6,098 nt of DNA from Bacteroidaceae bacterium (GTDB lineage: Bacteria; Bacteroidota; Bacteroidia; Bacteroidales; Bacteroidaceae). The notes under the pieces were generated by a model. The model did not search any database, was not told where the DNA came from, and worked only from the letters and a program-made list of their open reading frames with translations. Position numbers and translations under genes: made by a program. The stretch spans positions 1 through 6,098 of the forward strand of contig JABUUG010000078.1 of assembly GCA_021443285.1 (NCBI GenBank), given 5' to 3'. Shown here in pieces: positions 1 to 3,182 of this stretch (its first letter is position 1; every line of letters begins with the position of its first letter).

Positions 1-55
1 TCTGATCTTCAGACAAAACGGGAGTTAAAATGAAAACGGTTTCGTATTGATTCAT
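1..55 (-). CDS. rpsF: Ribosomal protein S6 (5' fragment, continues past the left edge)
   Basis: Read leftwards from an ATG at 55-53, the first 18 codons give MNQYETVFILTPVLSEDQ. I recognise this as the N-terminus of Bacteroidetes ribosomal protein S6, beginning with the first beta strand (YETVFILTP) of its ferredoxin-like fold. S6 binds the central domain of 16S rRNA in the small subunit as a heterodimer with S18. In most bacteria rpsF leads an operon with rpsR and often rplI, which would lie to the left of this window (inference). The start codon follows an A/T-rich stretch with no Shine-Dalgarno sequence, as is common for ribosomal protein genes in this phylum. A promoter box and leader structure upstream suggest it is transcribed separately from map. 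The fragment is short, but the match is distinctive. Confidence 0.88.
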   Translation of the reverse strand, partial: MNQYETVFILTPVLSEDQ

Positions 56-58
56 TTT

Positions 59-86
59 TGTTAATAAATAAATGTGTTAATAAATA
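59..86 (-). repeat. Perfect 12-bp direct repeat in the rpsF leader
   Basis: The 12-base unit tgttaataaata (plus strand) occurs at 59-70 and again at 75-86, separated by aatg, giving a 16-base period. On the mRNA this is a doubled UAUUUAUUAACA ending 3 bases before the rpsF start codon. It could keep the initiation region unstructured or be a binding site. It could also be chance in a very A/T-rich stretch. Confidence 0.6.
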
Positions 87-87
87 T

Positions 88-113
88 GCTTTTGTGCCTT
101 ATTCGGCGAAAGC
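88..113 (-). promoter_or_regulatory. Hairpin in the rpsF 5' leader, candidate S6:S18 autoregulatory site
   Basis: On the minus strand GCUUU (113-109) can pair with AAAGC (92-88), and inside that GCC (107-105) pairs with GGC (98-96). This leaves a one-base bulge on one side and ACA on the other, with a six-base loop. Many bacterial rpsF leaders carry a two-helix structure with a conserved CCG that binds the S6:S18 complex and represses translation. The position and the CCG at 106-104 fit loosely. I cannot align it to the consensus, so the function is inference. Confidence 0.35.
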
Positions 114-118
114 GGGTG

Positions 119-126
119 CAAAATTA
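119..126 (-). promoter_or_regulatory. Bacteroidetes-type -7 promoter box for rpsF
   Basis: The minus strand reads TAATTTTG here, a perfect match to the Bacteroidetes sigma-ABfr -7 consensus TAnnTTTG, followed by CACCCGC. It is the only such match I found on the minus strand of this window in an intergenic region. Transcription would begin near 112, giving a leader of roughly 55-60 bases before the rpsF ATG. A clear -33 TTTG is missing at the expected distance, which lowers confidence. Confidence 0.6.
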
Positions 127-195
127 GTTGTTTTTGTGGTGTTGAGGTGCTGAATATCACTGAAAAAGAGATATGGGATTGTCTGTTGTCAAGGG

Positions 196-231
196 ATTTG
201 TCCGGAAGTTAAAGGGTGTATAAGGACAAAT
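196..231 (-). repeat. Inverted repeat just after map
   Basis: Plus-strand atttgtcc (196-203) and ggacaaat (224-231) form a perfect 8-base-pair stem with a 20-base loop. The stem begins five bases after the map stop codon. No U-run follows on the minus strand, so it is not a classical intrinsic terminator. It may protect the 3' end of the upstream mRNA or mark its end before the rpsF promoter. The rest of 127-236 is A/T-rich with no other feature that I can see. Confidence 0.4.
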
Positions 232-236
232 GAACG

Positions 237-1097
237 TTATTCCGTGATTATCTCCACTCCGTCTTCTGTTACGAGCAGGGTCTTCTCCCACTGTGCCGAG
301 GGCTTGCCGTCTTCGGTATATACCTCCCATCCGTATGGGTCGTCGGCATCAATGAACACCTTGTATGTACCCATGTTTATCATCGGCTCGATGGTGAACA
401 CCATGCCCGGCACAATGAGCATTCCGTCTTTCTTCTGGCGGTAGTGGCACACCTCCGGTTCATCGTGGAACTTCATTCCTACGCCATGCCCGCAGAGGTC
501 TCTTACGACACCGTAATGGTGCTTGTCGCAGATGGTCTGTATGGCATCGCCGATGGCGTTGATGAAGCCCCATGGCTTGACGGCGGCAATGCCCGCGTCG
601 AGACATTCCTTGGTGACATTGACCAGCTTCTCCTTTTCGGGTGTGGTCTTGCCGATGATGAACATTCGGTTGGCGTCGGCATAGTAGCCATCGAGAATGG
701 TGGTTACATCGACGTTCAGTATGTCGCCTTCTTCAAGAACGTCCTCCTCTTTGGGTATGCCGTGGCACACGCAGTCGTTGAGTGAGGTGCAGCAGTGCTT
801 GGGGAATTTCTCGTAGAGGTATGGGGCGCATTTGCCGCCGTTCTTTTCGGTGAAGTCTGCAACTATGTCGTCTATCTCAAGGGTTGTCATCCCTTCGCGG
901 ATTTTCTCCTGGAGATGGTCGAGCAGGGCGGTGTTGAGTTTTCCCGCCTTGCGTATTCCGTCAATTTCGGACGATGTTCTGATTAATCTTCGCGTCGGTA
1001 TCAGGCAGCCTCTTTTCTGGAAAGATAGGACTTTTTCGTCCAGGGGGGTTAAGGGCTGGCCTTCTGGCACTATCCATCTGTGTTTCTTGTATGCCAT
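237..1097 (-). CDS. map: Methionine aminopeptidase, type I, with N-terminal extension
   Basis: This 286-residue cytoplasmic enzyme removes the initiator methionine from new proteins whose second residue is small. All family residues are present in order: substrate-contact H112 (VCHGIP), metal ligands D130 (NVD) and D141 (YYADANRMF), H204 (LCGHGVG), H211, E237 (FTIEPMI) and E271 (SAQWEK), forming the two-metal pita-bread active site. It is about 20 residues longer than E. coli Map because of an N-terminal segment (roughly 1-38, KKHRW...PEG...LTPLD...LIPTR). I know this segment from a subset of Clostridia and Bacteroidetes Maps, and it supports the ATG at 1097. An in-frame TAG at 1124-1122 rules out an earlier start. 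No Shine-Dalgarno is visible. The gene starts inside the DUF4296 gene and probably depends on transcription from upstream. Bacteroidetes often carry another map in the ribosomal protein cluster, so this may be a second copy (inference). Confidence 0.95.
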   Translation of the reverse strand: MAYKKHRWIVPEGQPLTPLDEKVLSFQKRGCLIPTRRLIRTSSEIDGIRKAGKLNTALLDHLQEKIREGMTTLEIDDIVADFTEKNGGKCAPYLYEKFPKHCCTSLNDCVCHGIPKEEDVLEEGDILNVDVTTILDGYYADANRMFIIGKTTPEKEKLVNVTKECLDAGIAAVKPWGFINAIGDAIQTICDKHHYGVVRDLCGHGVGMKFHDEPEVCHYRQKKDGMLIVPGMVFTIEPMINMGTYKVFIDADDPYGWEVYTEDGKPSAQWEKTLLVTEDGVEIITE

Positions 1098-1941
1098 GGT
1101 TTTCTGTATTGTTTGGTTTTTCTAAGTTGTTGAGGCTGTCGGCTTTTGCTTGTTCCTCTTTGATTGTTTCAGGGTCTTTGGTGTGCATCCTTATCAGCTT
1201 GATGTTCTGAATCAATGCTATCTTTGTCATTACCCGGTTGTCTTCCCAATCGGAATTGAATGTGAGGAAGCCTTTGAGTTCCTTTATGCCGCACCGCTCG
1301 TTGTCTTCGACGATGATGGTGGAGTGCATGGAGTTGCTGGCGTGGTATGTGTTGAAGACTACGCTGTCGTTGGAAAGCCTTATGGCAAGCATGGCTGCGA
1401 CATCGCGCCTTCCGTCTTGTACGAGGAACTGTGTGTCGAAGGAGAGCAGTATCTTGTCGCCGGGCAGGAATGTCGTGTCAACCTTGATGTCGAACTGTTT
1501 CACGTTGTAGGGGGTGAAGGGTACGAAAAGGACGGATGGGGTCTCTTTCCAAAGGTTGGTGGTGTCGGAAGAGGAGAAGCCCTCTCCCATGGAGGTGATG
1601 TCCTGGACGTTGCCACCCATGGCGACGGTTTGCTGTGTAAACCTGTCCTGCAGTTTGGAGTATATGCCGTTAAGAAGGTGGTAGTGCCTGGTGTAATATA
1701 CCATGGACGAGTCGAACTCCGCTTGCGTTACGCCGTGTTTTGCGAGTATGTCGTTATACATCCGCTGCTCGTTGAGCTTGATGTTGTCAACGAGCATTCC
1801 CTGGGCTATGTGGTAGTCGTAGAGTATGTCCTCCATTTTCGACTCGTCTATGACGTCGCTTGGCAGACTGGGCTTGCAGCCTGCGAAAAAAAGAAGGGGC
1901 AGGGTGCAGCAGGATAATATGACAAGGCGCAGGCTTTTCAC
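961..1941 (-). CDS. DUF4296 family lipoprotein, function unknown
   Basis: This 326-residue protein starts at a GTG (1941-1939) overlapping the lspA stop. The frame stays open further upstream, but that part is an arginine-rich shadow of lspA, and the signal peptide begins at this GTG. Residues 1-22 are a lipoprotein signal peptide (K2, R5, then a hydrophobic run) ending in FFAGC, with Cys22 as the lipidated residue. KPSLP follows rather than the acidic Bacteroidetes surface-export signal, so a periplasm-facing anchor is likelier (inference). Residues 29-101 match DUF4296: a helical region with MEDILYDYHIAQ and FDSSMVYYTRH. Residues 135-255 alternate hydrophobic and polar residues and look beta-rich. 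I do not recognise a function. The tail from about residue 282 overlaps map out of frame and is rich in Pro, Arg and Asn, so it may be a recent extension. Its neighbour LspA is the enzyme expected to process it. Confidence 0.85.
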   Translation of the reverse strand: MKSLRLVILSCCTLPLLFFAGCKPSLPSDVIDESKMEDILYDYHIAQGMLVDNIKLNEQRMYNDILAKHGVTQAEFDSSMVYYTRHYHLLNGIYSKLQDRFTQQTVAMGGNVQDITSMGEGFSSSDTTNLWKETPSVLFVPFTPYNVKQFDIKVDTTFLPGDKILLSFDTQFLVQDGRRDVAAMLAIRLSNDSVVFNTYHASNSMHSTIIVEDNERCGIKELKGFLTFNSDWEDNRVMTKIALIQNIKLIRMHTKDPETIKEEQAKADSLNNLEKPNNTENHGIQETQMDSARRPALNPPGRKSPIFPEKRLPDTDAKINQNIVRN

Positions 1942-2594
1942 GATGTGGGAGTTCCTGCTTGTTTGGATTGCACGGTCTCTTGTTTGTCGCCGAGTGCTGC
2001 AAGCTCTTTCCGGCAGAAGAGCAGCAGGGCGACCGTTCCGACGCTTATGGAGGCATCGGCGAAATTGAACACGGGGGCGAAGAACACAAACCGCTCTCCC
2101 CCCCAAAGCGGAAACCAGTCGGGATAGAAGGTGTCTATAAGTGGGAAGTAGAACATATCCACCACCTTGCCCTCCAGAAACGGTGCATAGCCGGCACCGA
2201 ATTCCACGAGGTGTGCCGCACGGTAGGCTACGGACTCGCTGAAGACGAGTCCGTAGAACATGCAGTCTATGAGATTGCCGACTGCACCGGCAAGAACCAT
2301 TGACAGAAGGATAACGTAAATGGTTCTTGCCCCCTTGCGTATGGTATGTCGGATGTAGTAGATTAGCGCGCAGCTTGCCACGAAGCGGAAAACGGAAAGG
2401 AACGTCTTGGGTATGAATGACATACCGAAAGCCATTCCCTTGTTTTCTATAAAGGAGATGTAGAACCAGTCTGTTATGCGGATGCTCTCATGGAGCATCA
2501 TGTTGGTCTTCACCTCAACCTTTATAATCTGGTCTATTACAAGTACGGCGGATGTAATGAAAATGGCAAGTGCCGCCTGTGCAGTTTTTGGCAT
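1938..2594 (-). CDS. lspA: Lipoprotein signal peptidase (signal peptidase II)
   Basis: This inner-membrane aspartyl protease (family A8) cuts prolipoprotein signal peptides before the lipidated cysteine, after Lgt and before further acylation or Lol transport. The 218 residues hold about four membrane segments (near 6-26, 66-84, 92-112 and 182-196). Family motifs are all visible: D21 (VIDQIIK), N51 in NKGMAFG, GNLID at 106-110, and the catalytic pair D146 (KVVDMF) and D180 (FNFADASI). The stretch between GNLID and the first catalytic Asp is about 35 residues, against roughly a dozen in proteobacterial LspA. This long insert, together with a hydrophilic C-terminal tail, accounts for the size and is typical of Bacteroidetes. 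The ATG at 2594 has no Shine-Dalgarno sequence. The stop TGA shares bases with the GTG of the next gene, suggesting translational coupling. Pairing with ileS is seen in many bacteria. Confidence 0.96.
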   Translation of the reverse strand: MPKTAQAALAIFITSAVLVIDQIIKVEVKTNMMLHESIRITDWFYISFIENKGMAFGMSFIPKTFLSVFRFVASCALIYYIRHTIRKGARTIYVILLSMVLAGAVGNLIDCMFYGLVFSESVAYRAAHLVEFGAGYAPFLEGKVVDMFYFPLIDTFYPDWFPLWGGERFVFFAPVFNFADASISVGTVALLLFCRKELAALGDKQETVQSKQAGTPTS

Positions 2595-2604
2595 AGTTTA
2601 ATGT

Positions 2605-2679
2605 TTATTGATTAATGATTAATTCGGGGCAGTAGCCCCGAACACAGTGACGGACTGCGCATTAATCAACAATCAATAA
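2605..2679. repeat. Nested inverted repeats between dksA-like gene and lspA
   Basis: A perfect 8-base-pair GC-rich hairpin, ttcggggc (2623-2630), loop agta, gccccgaa (2635-2642), sits inside A/T-rich arms. Those arms, ttgattaatg (2608-2617) and cattaatcaa (2660-2669), are perfect inverted copies. Slightly offset arms ttattgatt (2605-2613) and aatcaataa (2671-2679) also match, so two outer pairings compete. No U-run follows the hairpin on the minus strand, so a standard terminator is unlikely. An attenuator, an mRNA processing or stability element, or a dispersed repeat are possible. The 105-base gap (2595-2699) shows no gene and no clear TAnnTTTG promoter. Confidence 0.65.
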
Positions 2680-2699
2680 TAATTAGTCAACAACTAACA

Positions 2700-3086
2700 T
2701 TAATGGTTCTTGTTTGCATTTTTTGATGCTACAGAGAGCGTGGCATGAGGCACTGCGCGGAGACGCTCTTTGGGAATAAGCTCGCCGGTCATGCGGTCTA
2801 TTCCATAGGTCTTGTTCTTGATGCGCTGGAGTGCTCCCTCAAGTCCCTGGATGAATTTCTGGTGGCGTGCAGCCATTGCCATAAGTTCCTCTTTAGACTG
2901 TGTGGCACTGCCTTCCTCGAGAATCTTGTAGGTAGGCATGGTGTCGTCAACGTCGTTGCTATCTTCACCGCGTAGTGTACGCATTATGTCATTAAACTCT
3001 TTGCGTGCCACTTCGAGTTTTGCGTCGATGAGCTGCTTGAACTCCTGCAGTTCTTCATCAGTGTAGCATTTCTTAGTCTCTTCCAT
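2700..3086 (-). CDS. TraR/DksA family protein lacking zinc ligands
   Basis: This 128-residue protein belongs to the DksA/TraR family, whose members enter the RNA polymerase secondary channel and, with ppGpp, alter initiation at stringent-response promoters. Two predicted helices (about 10-40 and 63-91) would form the coiled-coil hairpin. The acidic stretch EDSNDVDD (41-48) lies near the tip, but the exact DxxDxA motif of E. coli DksA is not evident. The C-terminal globular signature is clear (KTYGI, TGELIPKERL, AVPHATLSV), yet the four positions that hold cysteine in the zinc finger are D97, T100, S118 and S121. The only cysteine is C7. The fold must therefore be held without zinc, or the role differs. 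The ATG at 3086 lacks a Shine-Dalgarno sequence. Its place between ileS and lspA recurs in Bacteroidetes, and it is probably co-transcribed with ileS. I am sure of the family but not of DksA-equivalent function. Confidence 0.9.
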   Translation of the reverse strand: MEETKKCYTDEELQEFKQLIDAKLEVARKEFNDIMRTLRGEDSNDVDDTMPTYKILEEGSATQSKEELMAMAARHQKFIQGLEGALQRIKNKTYGIDRMTGELIPKERLRAVPHATLSVASKNANKNH

Positions 3087-3130
3087 AATCGTAAGTGTTT
3101 GGGATTGTTTAGATTTTTGTTTTATGGGAA

Positions 3131-3181
3131 CGGAGACCCCCCAACCCCCTAAAGGGGCAGGGGCGGTGCAGCCGCTGGGGG
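3131..3181. repeat. GC-rich palindromic element after ileS
   Basis: This G/C-run-rich patch begins directly after the ileS stop codon and contrasts with the A/T-rich bases between it and the dksA-like gene. Visible pairings are cccct (3146-3150) with agggg (3153-3157), gcgg with ccgc around tgcag (3163-3175), and cccccc (3137-3142) with ggggg (3177-3181), which could close a branched structure. On the minus strand it is followed by A-rich rather than U-rich sequence, so it does not look like an intrinsic terminator. Similar cccct-aa-agggg palindromes occur between genes in other Bacteroidetes, from memory, so a dispersed repeat is likely. The remaining bases 3087-3130 show no promoter box that I can recognise. 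Confidence 0.55.
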
Positions 3182-3182
3182 A

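Noticed and set aside
1150..1917. Plus-strand open frame of 255 codons opposite the DUF4296 gene
   Set aside because: It is valine- and glycine-rich with no recognisable motif, lies antisense to a gene with a clear signal peptide and family domain, and looks like a codon mirror of that gene.
1942..2106. N-terminal extension of the DUF4296 frame up to 2106
   Set aside because: This part lies inside lspA, is arginine-rich, and would place the lipoprotein signal peptide internally. The GTG at 1941 gives a proper signal peptide and a GTGA overlap.
2623..2642. Perfect GC hairpin as an intrinsic terminator for the dksA-like gene
   Set aside because: The minus-strand tail is a mix of A, T and C (TTAATCATTAATC) rather than a U-run, so termination cannot be claimed from sequence alone.
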